Shown here: one piece after another, positions 7,705 through 16,043 of the stretch
Position numbering within the stretch: position 1 is the first letter of the stretch
Layout of the letters: each line of letters begins with the position of its first letter
Source of the DNA: Streptomyces sp. NRRL B-24484
Lineage (GTDB): Bacteria; Actinomycetota; Actinomycetes; Streptomycetales; Streptomycetaceae
DNA length: 64,000 nt
Direction of reading: 5' to 3'
Assembly (NCBI RefSeq): GCF_000717715.1
Contig: NZ_JOAI01000016.1
Location: 62,001 to 126,000 of the forward strand
The notes under the pieces: generated by a model
Database searches by the model: none
What the model saw: only the letters and a program-made list of their open reading frames with translations
Told to the model about the DNA's origin: nothing
Program-made: the position numbers and the translations under genes

Positions 7705-8976
7705 GTGACCGCAGACCTCACCGCCCGGGAGGCCGCCGCGCTGGCGGCCGTCGACGAGGCGGCCGTCGCCCGGACCCTGCTCGACCTGATCGCGATCCCC
7801 AGCGTGACCGGCAGCGCCGCCGAGTCGGAGATCCAGCACCACCTCGCCGGCCTGCTCGACGGCCTGGGTCTGGAGACCGACCTGTGGTCGATGGACCTGC
7901 CCGCGCTGCGGGCGGACCCGGACTTCCCCGGCACGGAGGCGCCGCGCGAGGAGGCCTGGGGGCTGGTGGCCGGCACCGGCGGCGACGACGGGCCGACGGT
8001 GGTGCTGCAGGGGCACGTGGACGTGGTGCCGCCGGGCGACGCCGCGCAGTGGGTCGGCGACCCGTTCGTGCCGCGGGTGGCCGGGGACGTGGTGCACGGC
8101 CGCGGCGCCTGCGACATGAAGGCCGGTCTGGTGGCGCACCTCGCTGCGCTGGCGGCGATCCGGGCGAGCGGGGCCCGGCTGCGGGGGCGGGTGGCGGTGC
8201 ACTTCGTGGTCGGCGAGGAGGACGGCGGGCTCGGGGCGTTCGGCACCCTGCGGCGCGGGTACACCGGCGACGCGTGCCTGATCACCGAGCCGACCGGCGG
8301 CACCCTGGTGACGGCCAACGCCGGTGCGCTGACCTTCCGGATCGAGGTGCACGGCCGGGCCGCGCACGCGAGCACCCGGAACGAGGGGGTGAGCGCCGTC
8401 GACGCCTACCTGCCGGTCCACGCCGCGCTGGCCCGGCTGGAGGCCGCCCGCAACCACGATCCGGACCCGCTGATGGCGGAGTACCCGATCCCGTACGCGC
8501 TGTCGGTGGGGAAGGTCCGGGCGGGGGACTGGGCGAGCAGCGTGCCGGACCGGCTGGTCGCGGAGGGGCGGCTCGGGGTGCGGCTGGGGGAGGACCCGGC
8601 GGCGGCGATGGCGGCCCTGGAGGAGTGCGTGGCCCGGGCCTGCGCGGCGGACCCGTGGCTGCGGGAGCACCCGGCCTCGGTGACCTGGCCGGGCGGGCTG
8701 TTCGCGAGCGGCCGGCTGCCGGCCGGGCATCCGCTGGGCGGGCTCGTGCGGGCGGCGCACGCGGACGCGGTGGGCGGGCCCGCGCTGCGCGAACGGGGTG
8801 CACCGTACGGCAGCGACCTGCGGCTGTACGCGGCGGCGGGGGTGCCGACGCTGCAGTTCGGGCCGGGGGACGTCCGGGTGGCGCACAGTCCGCGGGAGCA
8901 GGTGTCGGTGCGGGAGACGGCGGAGGTGGCGCGGACGCTGGTGCTGGCGGTGCTCCGCGCGGTCGGCGCGGACTGA
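7705..8976 (+). CDS. M20 family metallopeptidase/deacylase (ArgE/DapE-like)
   Basis: This 423-residue cytoplasmic enzyme hydrolyses an amide bond using two zinc ions. The M20 landmarks are in order: GHVDVVP with His104 and Asp106, RGACDMKAG with bridging Asp137, GEEDGG with the catalytic pair Glu171-Glu172, TEPTGG with Glu195, and FGPGDVRVAHSPREQV near the C-terminus supplying the last His. The dimerisation (lid) domain lies between them, from about residue 205. I choose GTG 7705 because the conserved protein begins there (VTADLTAREAAALA); the longer open frame adds a low-complexity leader. The substrate (N-acyl amino acid or dipeptide) cannot be fixed by sequence. It is upstream of, but not clearly co-transcribed with, the regulated SDR gene. 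Confidence 0.9.
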   Translation: MTADLTAREAAALAAVDEAAVARTLLDLIAIPSVTGSAAESEIQHHLAGLLDGLGLETDLWSMDLPALRADPDFPGTEAPREEAWGLVAGTGGDDGPTVVLQGHVDVVPPGDAAQWVGDPFVPRVAGDVVHGRGACDMKAGLVAHLAALAAIRASGARLRGRVAVHFVVGEEDGGLGAFGTLRRGYTGDACLITEPTGGTLVTANAGALTFRIEVHGRAAHASTRNEGVSAVDAYLPVHAALARLEAARNHDPDPLMAEYPIPYALSVGKVRAGDWASSVPDRLVAEGRLGVRLGEDPAAAMAALEECVARACAADPWLREHPASVTWPGGLFASGRLPAGHPLGGLVRAAHADAVGGPALRERGAPYGSDLRLYAAAGVPTLQFGPGDVRVAHSPREQVSVRETAEVARTLVLAVLRAVGAD

Positions 8977-8984
8977 CGGGCCGC

Positions 8985-9013
8985 TTGCGGCAGGAAACCG
9001 ATCGGTTTACCTT
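8985..9013 (+). promoter_or_regulatory. Promoter of the SDR gene
   Basis: TTGCGG (8985-8990) and TACCTT (9008-9013) are separated by 17 bases, a fair match to the housekeeping sigma consensus. A palindromic operator lies exactly between the two boxes and a second just downstream, so a bound TetR would block polymerase. Confidence 0.55.
8995..9008. promoter_or_regulatory. TetR-type operator O1 upstream of the SDR gene
   Basis: AAACCGATCGGTTT is a perfect 14-bp palindrome lying in the promoter spacer. It is repeated 24 bases downstream (centre to centre) and, with one mismatch, upstream of the TetR gene that ends at 12748. Confidence 0.7.
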
Positions 9014-9016
9014 GGT

Positions 9017-9034
9017 GGAAACCGATCGGTTTCC
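9017..9034. promoter_or_regulatory. TetR-type operator O2 upstream of the SDR gene
   Basis: GGAAACCGATCGGTTTCC is a perfect 18-bp palindrome just after the -10 box and 17 bases before the GTG start. It contains the same 14-bp core as the operator at 8995-9008. The ribosome-binding site GAGGGGAG follows immediately. Confidence 0.75.
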
Positions 9035-9051
9035 TATGAGGGGAGAATCCC

Positions 9052-9753
9052 GTGACCGCGATCAAGGGCGCAGCCGTCCTCGTCACCGGCGGCAGCCGCG
9101 GCATCGGCCGGGCACTGGTGGAGGCGCTGTACGAACGCGGCGCCGCCAAGGTCTACGCGACCGCGCGCGACCCGCGGACGGTCACCCACCCCGAGGCCGT
9201 CCCGCTGGCACTGGAGGTCACCGACCCGGCGTCCGTCGCGGCCGCCGCCGCCCGCGCCCGGGACGTCACCGTCCTGATCAACAACGCCGGCGCCGCGGTG
9301 AACGCGTCCTTCCTGGACTCCCCGGTGGAGGACGTCCGCCGCGAGTTCGAGACCAACTTCTACGGCCCGCTGCTCACCGCCCGCGCCTTCGTCCCGGTGA
9401 TCGAGCGCAACGGCGGCGGCCACCTCCTCAACGTCCACTCGGTGCTGTCCTGGATCGGCCTGGCCGGCTCCTACAGCGCCTCCAAGGCGGCCCTCTGGTC
9501 GCAGACCAACTCGCTGCGCCTGGAGTTGAAGCCGCGCGGCATCCACGTGACCGGCCTGCACGTCGGCTACGTCGACACCGACCTGACCGCCGGCGTCACC
9601 GCCCCCAAGGCGGACCCGGCCGAGGTGGCCCGCCAGGCCCTGGACGGCATCGAGTCCGACGCCCACGAGGTCCTCGCCGACGACCTCTCCCGCCACGTCA
9701 AAGCCGCCCTCGCCGGCGACCTCGCCGCCCTCTACCCCCAACTCGCCGCCTGA
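9052..9753 (+). CDS. SDR family NAD(P)-dependent oxidoreductase
   Basis: This 233-residue classical short-chain dehydrogenase uses NAD(P)H to reduce a carbonyl or oxidise an alcohol. It shows the Rossmann motif TGGSRGIG (about residues 12-19), NNAGA near 81, the catalytic Ser in NVHSVLSWIG and YSASK with the catalytic Tyr and Lys near 144-148. HVGYVDTDLTAG follows, as in SDRs that act on small lipophilic substrates. GTG 9052 follows a strong GAGGGGAG. Two copies of an ACCGATCGGT palindrome overlap its promoter, and the same site precedes the TetR gene at 12122-12748, so I infer that TetR represses this enzyme. The inducer and substrate are unknown but are probably the same or related molecule. 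Confidence 0.92.
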   Translation: MTAIKGAAVLVTGGSRGIGRALVEALYERGAAKVYATARDPRTVTHPEAVPLALEVTDPASVAAAAARARDVTVLINNAGAAVNASFLDSPVEDVRREFETNFYGPLLTARAFVPVIERNGGGHLLNVHSVLSWIGLAGSYSASKAALWSQTNSLRLELKPRGIHVTGLHVGYVDTDLTAGVTAPKADPAEVARQALDGIESDAHEVLADDLSRHVKAALAGDLAALYPQLAA

Positions 9754-9778
9754 CGCCCGCCCGTGGCCGTGCGGGACG

Positions 9779-11200
9779 TCAGACCGGGAGGAGGCGGGCG
9801 ACGAGGTCGGTGAGGCGGCGGGCGTTGCGGCAGGGGTGCATCTCGACGGCGGTGGCGTAGGCGAGGGCTGCGGAGTCGCCGGTGCCCCAGAGGGCGGGTT
9901 GTTCGGGGTTGAGCCAGATCACCCGGCGGGCGCGGTCGGCGATGCGTTGCAGGGCGGGCAGGTTCGGGTCCCAGCCGTTGGTGCGGGCGTCGCCGAGGAC
10001 GAGGACGGCGGTGCGCGGGCCGACCGCGTCGAGGTGGCGTTCGGCGAACTCGCCGAGGGCGGCGCCGTAGTCGCTGCTGCCGTGCCAGCCGGCCACCGCG
10101 GCCTCGGTGAGGATGCGGTGGCCGAGTCCGGCCGGGTCGGTGTCGCCGGCGACCAGCCGGGTCACCTCGTCGGTGCGGTTGACGAAGGCGAACACCCGGA
10201 CCCGGGTGAACTGGTCGCGCATCGCCCGCACCAGCAGCATGGTGAACTGCGCGAAGCCCGCCACCGAGCCGGAGACGTCGCAGAGCAGCACGATCTCCGG
10301 GCGGGCCGGGCGGCGCTGCCGGTACGCGGGCCGCATCGGCACCCCGCCGGTGGAGAGCGAGCGCCGCAGCGTGCGCCGCAGGTCGATCCGGCCGTGGGCG
10401 GCGCGGCGGCGGCGGGCGGCCAGCCGGGTGGCCAGTTTGCGGGCCAGCGGTTGGACGGTGCGCCGCAGTTCGGCGAGCTGGTCGGGTCCGGCGGCGAGGA
10501 AGTCGACCCGGTCCGGGGCGGGGGCGACGGCGCGTTCGGCGATCCGCTCGGTTCCGCGCAGTTCGGCGACCCGGCGGCGCGCCTCGGTGCCGACCTGGGC
10601 GCCGAACTCCCGGATGCGCCGCCGGACTTCGTCCTCCGCCAGTCGGTCGGCGAGCCCGTCGTCCGCCCGGTCGGCCGTCCCGGTGCGCAGGGCGGCGAGC
10701 ACCCGGGCGAGCAGGGTCTCCGGCTGCAGGAGGCCGAGGGTCTGGTAGGCGGACCAGCCGTCCGTGCCGGGCGGGGTGCCGTAGCGGCCGAGGGCCTCGA
10801 CGGCCTCACCGGCGATCCGGGCGCCCGCCGCCCGGTCTCCCGCGGCCAGTGCCTCGGCGAGCCGGTCGCGCAGCTCGGCGACGACCGCGGGCCGGTCCAC
10901 GGGCAGGTCCGGCGGCTGCCCGGCGCCGTGCGGGGTGCCGACGCCGAGCGGGAAGAAGAGGTCGAACACGGCGTCGAACACGGCTCGTTGGCCGCCGGCG
11001 CGCAGCAGCACCGCGGCCAGACCCTCCCGGACCTGCTCCCGGTCGGCGAGTCCGAGCACGGCCAGGGCGGCCGCCGCGTCGGCGGTCTCGCCGGGGCCGA
11101 TCCGCAGGCCGTGGCCGCGCAGCGCCTGGACGAGGCGGGTGAGCCGGGCCGCGAGGTCGGGCGGGTCCGTGCGGGTGGCCGGGGCCTGTGGGCCGGTCAC
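9779..11200 (-). CDS. VWA domain-containing protein (CoxE-like)
   Basis: This is a 473-residue cytoplasmic protein with a C-terminal von Willebrand factor A domain. The MIDAS metal motif is CDVSGSVAGF with Asp308. The region before it is helical and Arg-rich, as in CoxE-like partners of MoxR AAA ATPases. The true start is GTG 11200, which overlaps the stop of the AAA gene (GTGA); the longer reading upstream is out-of-frame shadow. MoxR-VWA pairs generally act as metal-insertion or protein-remodelling chaperones, with the VWA protein binding target proteins. No metalloenzyme gene lies beside this pair, so the client is not evident. Confidence 0.88.
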   Translation of the reverse strand: MTGPQAPATRTDPPDLAARLTRLVQALRGHGLRIGPGETADAAAALAVLGLADREQVREGLAAVLLRAGGQRAVFDAVFDLFFPLGVGTPHGAGQPPDLPVDRPAVVAELRDRLAEALAAGDRAAGARIAGEAVEALGRYGTPPGTDGWSAYQTLGLLQPETLLARVLAALRTGTADRADDGLADRLAEDEVRRRIREFGAQVGTEARRRVAELRGTERIAERAVAPAPDRVDFLAAGPDQLAELRRTVQPLARKLATRLAARRRRAAHGRIDLRRTLRRSLSTGGVPMRPAYRQRRPARPEIVLLCDVSGSVAGFAQFTMLLVRAMRDQFTRVRVFAFVNRTDEVTRLVAGDTDPAGLGHRILTEAAVAGWHGSSDYGAALGEFAERHLDAVGPRTAVLVLGDARTNGWDPNLPALQRIADRARRVIWLNPEQPALWGTGDSAALAYATAVEMHPCRNARRLTDLVARLLPV

Positions 11201-12084
11201 GCGGGTGCCAGCTTCTCGGCGGCCTTGAGCAGGTCGTCCTGGTGCTTGAGGACCACGCCGAGGGTGTCGCGGAGGACGGCGCCGTCGAGCGTCCCGGCGC
11301 CGAGGGCGAGCAGGGTGCGGGCCCAGTCGATCGTCTCGGCGACGGAGGGCGCCTTGCGCAGCTCCATGGCGCGCAGGGCGGCGACCACCCGGACGAGCGA
11401 CCCGGCGAGCACCGCGTCCAGGCCGGGCACCTTGAGCCGGACGATCCGCTGCTCCAACTCGGTGTCGGGGAAGTCCAGGTGGAGGAAGAGGCAGCGGCGG
11501 CGGAGGGCCTCGGAGAGTTCCCGGCTGGCGTTGGAGGTGAGGACGACGAAGGGGCGGCGGGCCGCCCGGATGGTGCCGAGCTCGGGCACGGTGATCTGGA
11601 AGTCGCTGAGCACCTCCAGCAGCAGCCCCTCCACCTCGACGTCGGCCTTGTCGGTCTCGTCGATGAGCAGCACCGTGGGCTCCTCGCTGCGGATCGCGGT
11701 GAGCAGCGGCCGGCTGAGCAGGAACTCCTCGCCGAAGACGTCGGTGCGGGCCTCGTCCCAGCTCTCGTCGCGGCCGGCGGTGATCCGCAGCAGCTGCTTG
11801 GCGTGGTTCCACTCGTAGAGCGCGCGGGCCTCGTCGATGCCCTCGTAGCACTGCAGCCGGACGAGCCGGGCGGCGCCGAGCCGGGCGACGGCCTTGGCGA
11901 GTTCGGTCTTGCCGGTGCCCGCCGGGCCCTCGACGAGCAGCGGCTTGCCGAGCCGGTCGGCGAGGAAGACGGTGGTGGCGACGGCGGGGGAGGCGAGGTA
12001 GCCGACCTCGGCGAGCCGGGCCGCGACCTCGTCGACCGAGTCGAAGAAGCCCGTTCCGACCGGGGTTCCGTCCGTGCCGTGCAT
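11197..12084 (-). CDS. MoxR-type AAA+ ATPase
   Basis: This 295-residue AAA ATPase has Walker A GPAGTGKT at residues 53-60, Walker B VLLIDETDKAD near 148, and the sensor-1 region VLTSNASRELSEALRRRCLF near 184, all typical of the MoxR branch. I start it at ATG 12084 rather than an upstream in-frame ATG, because GAGGGAG sits 6 bases before it and the upstream residues are not protein-like. Its stop overlaps the VWA gene start, so the two are translationally coupled and almost certainly form a complex. The expected role is ATP-driven remodelling or activation of a partner enzyme. Confidence 0.92.
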   Translation of the reverse strand: MHGTDGTPVGTGFFDSVDEVAARLAEVGYLASPAVATTVFLADRLGKPLLVEGPAGTGKTELAKAVARLGAARLVRLQCYEGIDEARALYEWNHAKQLLRITAGRDESWDEARTDVFGEEFLLSRPLLTAIRSEEPTVLLIDETDKADVEVEGLLLEVLSDFQITVPELGTIRAARRPFVVLTSNASRELSEALRRRCLFLHLDFPDTELEQRIVRLKVPGLDAVLAGSLVRVVAALRAMELRKAPSVAETIDWARTLLALGAGTLDGAVLRDTLGVVLKHQDDLLKAAEKLAPA

Positions 12085-12121
12085 GCTCGACTCCCTCGGG
12101 TGCCTGACCGTGCAGGGCATG

Positions 12122-12748
12122 TTACCCGCGAGTCACTTCTGGCGGAACGGTCTGCGGCCCCCGGCCCGCGGCAGGGGCTCGGCGCATCCCGGCCGCGTCC
12201 AGCAGGAGGGCCGCCGTCGGCACCGCCAGGCCGGCCAGTGATTCCCCGGCCGCCCCGGCCCGGGCGCTCGCGCCGTCGAAGACCAGCGTCAACTGCCGTG
12301 CCAGCAGCGCGGGATCGGCGGCGCCGCCGCGCTCGGCCTCGGCCCGGAAGAAGTCGGTGAGCGCCTGCTTGACCCGGGCGGCGACCGCGCTCGCCGGGTG
12401 CGTCCCGTCCTTCAGTTCGACCTGCACGGCCAGGTACGGGCAGCCGCGGTAGTCCTCGGCGCGGGAGAGCTCCTCCAGCCGCTCGAAGACGTGCAGCACC
12501 CGGGCCCGGGGCGGGCGCGGGTCGTCCGCCGCGGGCAGCAGCAGCGACGCGTACCCGGGCGCGCGGCGCTCCAGGGCGGCCGCCATCACCTCGTCCTTGC
12601 TGTCGAACAGCTGGTACATGGACCGCTTGGACACCCCCGCGGCCTTGCACAGCGCGTCGATGCCGGTGCCCACGCCCTCCCGGTAGAAGAGCTCGGTCGC
12701 GGCGTCGAGCAGCCGGTCGCGCGGGGAGGGCTTCGCCTGGGTGTCCAT
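12122..12748 (-). CDS. TetR/AcrR family repressor
   Basis: This 208-residue regulator has an N-terminal helix-turn-helix (about residues 11-57: LLDAATELFYREGVGTGIDA, then AGVSKRSMYQLFDSKDEVM) and a variable ligand-binding domain with VLHVFERLEELS and CPYLAVQVEL. ATG 12748 begins the protein. An imperfect copy of the AAACCGATCGGTTT palindrome lies 34-47 bases upstream. The perfect copies lie in the promoter of the SDR gene at 9052. I infer that this protein represses itself and the SDR, although the MoxR/VWA genes lie between them. The gene is followed 37 bases later by the MoxR ATPase gene on the same strand. Confidence 0.9.
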   Translation of the reverse strand: MDTQAKPSPRDRLLDAATELFYREGVGTGIDALCKAAGVSKRSMYQLFDSKDEVMAAALERRAPGYASLLLPAADDPRPPRARVLHVFERLEELSRAEDYRGCPYLAVQVELKDGTHPASAVAARVKQALTDFFRAEAERGGAADPALLARQLTLVFDGASARAGAAGESLAGLAVPTAALLLDAAGMRRAPAAGRGPQTVPPEVTRG

Positions 12749-12781
12749 GCCGCCGAGGCTACCGCCCGCGCCGCCGCGGGG

Positions 12782-12795
12782 AAACCGATCGGTGT
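12782..12795. promoter_or_regulatory. TetR-type operator upstream of the tetR gene
   Basis: AAACCGATCGGTGT differs by one base from the perfect palindrome found twice before the SDR gene. Its position 34 bases upstream of ATG 12748 suits autoregulation. Confidence 0.65.
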
Positions 12796-12806
12796 ACGGA
12801 CCCGGC

Positions 12807-13907
12807 TCAGCGCAGCACGGCCTCCAGCAGGTCGCCGCCGAGCCGGGCGCTGGTGGCGAGGTCGAGCTCGTACAGCACGTAGCGGCCGCGGCGGCGGGTG
12901 GTCAGCAGCCCGGCCCTGCGCAGCACCGCGAGGTGGCGGGAGACCTCGGGGGCGGTGAGCTGCCAGGCGTTGGCGAGCTCGCCCGTGGTGTGCGGGCCGC
13001 GGGCGATCGTCCGGGCGAGCCGCAGCCGGACGGGGTGGGCCAGCGCCTCCAGCCGCTGCTGGACGAGCGCCAGCGACACCGGGTCGGTGCCGCCCGCCTC
13101 GGCGATCGGGTACTGCAGCACCGGCCGCCACCCGGCCGCGTACACCACCGGCAGGTGCGGCCGTCCGAAGGCGCTCGGGATGAACGTCACCCCGCCCGCC
13201 GCGACCGCACTGGTCGCGTTGTCCTGCAGCTTGTCGACGACGATCCGCCGCCGCCCCGGCTCCGCCTCGTCCAGCACGACCACCGGGGAGACCGCGGCCA
13301 GCGCCTCCGCCGGGCCGCGCCGGGCCAGCAGGTCGGCCTTCTGCCGGGCGTCCGCGGCCAGCGCGGGCAGCACCCGGCGCCAGGCGTCCGCGAAGAACGC
13401 CCGCTCGCAGTCCTCCAGCAGCCGGCGCACGGCCGCCCGCGCGGCCGGCGGATCGCCGAGCAGCCGGTCGGCGAAGGCCGCCTGCCGCGGCCCCCGGGCC
13501 GCCGCCAGGTCCCGCGCCCGCTCGGCCGCCACCGGGTCGACCAGCGGCGAACCCGCGGGCCGGTACGACAGCCGGGACGAACCGCAGGTGGTGACCAGCG
13601 CCGCTGCGGTGTACAGCTCGTCCTCCAGCCGGTCCACCGCGTCCAGTTCCTCCGCCAGCGTGGCACCCGGCAGGGCCGGGAAGAGGAAGTCGGCCCGCGA
13701 GGACCGCCACAGGAAGTCCGCCTCCAGCAGCCGGTCCGCCAGACCCGCGGGCAGCGCCCGGGTGGTGGCCGCCGCCCAGCCGTGCAGCTCGGGATGGTGC
13801 GCGGGCTCCGCGAGGACGTGCAGCATCGCGTTCAGCTCCGCCAGCGGGGACGGCGCGAACAGCAGCGCCTCGGCCGGCAGGCCGGTGACGTCGATGGTCA
13901 GACTCAT
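12807..13907 (-). CDS. ArsR-type winged-helix regulator with DUF5937-like N-terminus
   Basis: This is a 366-residue protein with a long N-terminal domain (about 1-280) and a C-terminal ArsR-type winged helix (about 285-366). The HTH reads LEALAHPVRLRLARTIARGP, then TGELANAWQLTAPEVSRHLA and LTTRRRGRYVLYELDL. No metal-binding CxC motif is visible in the HTH, so it is probably not a metal sensor. The layout matches the actinobacterial family annotated DUF5937/ArsR, found next to MFS efflux genes. The gene is divergent from an MFS transporter with ~100 bases between them. A perfect inverted repeat TTGACGG-GGA-CCGTCAA lies in that gap and is the obvious candidate operator. Confidence 0.85.
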   Translation of the reverse strand: MSLTIDVTGLPAEALLFAPSPLAELNAMLHVLAEPAHHPELHGWAAATTRALPAGLADRLLEADFLWRSSRADFLFPALPGATLAEELDAVDRLEDELYTAAALVTTCGSSRLSYRPAGSPLVDPVAAERARDLAAARGPRQAAFADRLLGDPPAARAAVRRLLEDCERAFFADAWRRVLPALAADARQKADLLARRGPAEALAAVSPVVVLDEAEPGRRRIVVDKLQDNATSAVAAGGVTFIPSAFGRPHLPVVYAAGWRPVLQYPIAEAGGTDPVSLALVQQRLEALAHPVRLRLARTIARGPHTTGELANAWQLTAPEVSRHLAVLRRAGLLTTRRRGRYVLYELDLATSARLGGDLLEAVLR

Positions 13908-13949
13908 GCCGGCGATCCTGCCATTCCGCCCCCGCCCGTCCGCCGACGG

Positions 13950-13966
13950 TTGACGGGGACCGTCAA
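13950..13966. promoter_or_regulatory. Candidate operator in the ArsR/MFS divergent region
   Basis: TTGACGG and CCGTCAA form perfect 7-bp arms around GGA. The site lies 43 bases upstream of the regulator start and 43 bases upstream of the MFS start, so one dimer could control both promoters. Confidence 0.6.
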
Positions 13967-14008
13967 TCCGCGTGCCACCGCCACGCCCCGCGGCGCAGCG
14001 TGGCCGCC

Positions 14009-15259
14009 ATGACCCTCCTCCACCGCCCCGCCCGCCCCGCCGCCCCGGCCGTCGTCCCGGCCACCGAACTCCCCGGCACCGCCCGGCTGCTGGGCATCGC
14101 CGGCGGCCGCCGCTACGCCCTCGCCGTCCTCGTCGACGCGCTCGGAGCCGGCCTGCTCCGCCCCTTCCTGCTGCTCTACGGTGTCGGGGTGCTCGGCCTC
14201 GGCGTCGGCACCGCCGGACTCGCGCTCTCCGCCGGCATGCTGGCCGGCCTCGCCGCCGTGCCGCTGACCGGGCGCTGGATCGACCGCGGTGCGCGGAGCC
14301 TGCCGGTGGCCGCGACCCTGCTCGTCCGCGCGGCCGGGGTGACCGTCCTGCTGGCGGCCACCGGACCGGCCGGGTTCACCGCGGCGGCCGTGCTGCTCGG
14401 CGTCGGCAGCCAGGCCTTTCCGACCGCGCACGCCGCGGTGGTCGCCGCCCTCACCGAGGGCCGCCTGCGGGACGCCGCCCTCGCCGCCGGACGGGCGCTG
14501 CGCAACGCGGGCCTCGGGGTCGGGGCGCTGGCCGCCACCGCGGCGACGGCGGGCGGCACCGGCGCCCTGCGGAACCTCGCCCTGGGCACCGCGCTCGCCT
14601 GCCTGCTGGCGGCCGGCCTGGTCTGGTCGCTGCGGCTCGCCGTGCCGCCGACCGCCGCCGAGGAGGCCACCGCGGTCGACGGGCCGGCCGCTGAGGGGCG
14701 GACGGGCACCGGCCTGCTGGGCCTGGCCAACCTGCCGTACGCCTTCTGCTTCGACGTGCTCGAAGTCGCCCTGCCCGCGCTGCTGGTGACCACCCTGCAC
14801 GTCGCACCGGCCTGGTCCTCGGGCATCTTCGTCGGCAACACCGTGCTGGTGATCACCACCCAGCTCGCCGTGGTGCTGTGGATCTCCCGCCGCTCCCGGC
14901 GGTCCGTCCTGGCCGCCTCCGGCCTGGTGCTCGCCCTCTCCTACCTCGGCTTCTGGGCGGCCGGCACGCTCGGCGGCACCGCCGGGGCCGCAGCCGTCGC
15001 GGGTGTCGCGGTGCTCTACACCGCGGGCGAGATCCTCTACACCGGCACCGGCACCGCCCTGGTGGTCGCCGCCGCACCGCCCGCCCGCCTCGGCCGGGCC
15101 CTCGCCCGCTGGGAGCTCTCCGGCGGCCTCGGCCGCGCCGCCGCCCCCGCCGCCCTGACCGCCCTCCTCGCCGCCGGCCCCCACCTCCTGTGGCCCGTCC
15201 TCGCCGCCGCCACCATCCTCGGCGCCGCCCTCGTCCACCGCATCGGCCCCCGGGTGTGA
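14009..15259 (+). CDS. MFS transporter
   Basis: This 416-residue membrane protein has about 12 hydrophobic helices and the MFS loop signature between helices 2 and 3 (GRWIDRGARSLPVAA). It opens with an Ala/Pro-rich cytoplasmic tail, then the first helix around YALAVLVDALGAGLL. ATG 14009 is preferred to GTG 14000, 9 bases upstream in the same frame. The divergent ArsR-type regulator and shared inverted repeat suggest drug or metabolite efflux under ligand control. The substrate is unknown. Confidence 0.88.
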   Translation: MTLLHRPARPAAPAVVPATELPGTARLLGIAGGRRYALAVLVDALGAGLLRPFLLLYGVGVLGLGVGTAGLALSAGMLAGLAAVPLTGRWIDRGARSLPVAATLLVRAAGVTVLLAATGPAGFTAAAVLLGVGSQAFPTAHAAVVAALTEGRLRDAALAAGRALRNAGLGVGALAATAATAGGTGALRNLALGTALACLLAAGLVWSLRLAVPPTAAEEATAVDGPAAEGRTGTGLLGLANLPYAFCFDVLEVALPALLVTTLHVAPAWSSGIFVGNTVLVITTQLAVVLWISRRSRRSVLAASGLVLALSYLGFWAAGTLGGTAGAAAVAGVAVLYTAGEILYTGTGTALVVAAAPPARLGRALARWELSGGLGRAAAPAALTALLAAGPHLLWPVLAAATILGAALVHRIGPRV

Positions 15260-15311
15260 GGGACACCACCGCCGAGGTGCCGCCCCCGGGCCGACCTCGG
15301 CCTCCGCGGTC

Positions 15312-15446
15312 GAGTGGGAGGACGTTGGGCGCCCACGGCAGCACGAGCGCAGGCTCGCCGTCCCCTTCGGCCGGGAGGCGGCGATCCCGGAGACGGTGGG
15401 TGTCGTGCTCGACACCGAGCCGCTCACCGCCTGGGTGCGCGGACGG
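15312..15446 (+). pseudogene. Remnant of a Uma2-family nuclease-like gene (C-terminal part only)
   Basis: In one frame, with no start and no matching upstream domain, about 45 codons read HERRLAVPFGREAAIPETVG, then VVLDTEPLTAWVRGR. This has the look of the last strands of streptomycete Uma2 proteins, which typically end with a PFG...LPEPVG..LDTEPL.W segment. The N-terminal catalytic part (PD-(D/E)XK-like) is absent and the frame runs on into non-protein-like sequence. I call it a decayed gene end; recognition is from memory of the family. Confidence 0.4.
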
Positions 15447-15951
15447 CGCAGCCGCAGTCGGGGTGCTTGCCGGCCGGGGTATTTGTCAGGAGCCGGCGGA
15501 ATGCCGCGTGCGGACGGGATTCGGACGGTTCGTGGGCCTGCCACGGTACTTCTGGCCGATCGTTTCGGGACAAGGCCCGCGTTTCTTCGTTGGCGGACGG
15601 TGCGGCAGACGGTCGCACAGAACGGGCCGAGGTCGGCCGGTGTCTCGTGCACGCCCGGCCGCATGCCGGATCCGCCCTTGGCCGCCGTTCGGTCGTCACA
15701 CCGAATTGCTCCGTGAGGCACGTCCGGCGGACCCGCACGGTACGGGCACGGCGGCCGCCCGGTGAAGCCCGATCGCCGCGGGCGTTTGCCCGGCGCGGAT
15801 GCCGCCCACTCCACTGATCGTCAGCCGCAGGACATCCGGGCGCCTCCGAATCGCTGTCGATCCGTCACCTCTGTTGCCGGTCATGGCCAATCTCTTTGGA
15901 GCGATTGGCGGGAACCGGGCGGTCGTTGGTCACGAACCATCAGTTGATCTT
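15447..15951. other. Non-coding stretch before the secreted trypsin-like gene
   Basis: About 500 bases with lower GC than the genes on either side. The open frames that cross it are not protein-like and none has a convincing start. I see no tRNA, repeat or known RNA motif. The promoter at 15952-15980 marks its right end. Confidence 0.5.
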
Positions 15952-15980
15952 TTGACGCCGTGAAACCCAGTCGATAGCGT
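15952..15980 (+). promoter_or_regulatory. Promoter of the trypsin-like gene
   Basis: TTGACG (15952-15957), 17 bases, TAGCGT (15975-15980): a very good match to the main streptomycete housekeeping promoter. Transcription would start near 15987, leaving a leader of about 57 bases before GTG 16044. Confidence 0.75.
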
Positions 15981-16043
15981 CCGCCTGTTCGAACCGGCGC
16001 GGGGGGCGTCGCGCCTCCCGAAATGTCTATTTCTGGAGTGCTT

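Noticed and set aside
15985..16000. TTCGAACC resembling a tRNA T-loop
   Set aside because: No acceptor, D or anticodon stems can be folded around it; it is the leader of the trypsin-like gene.
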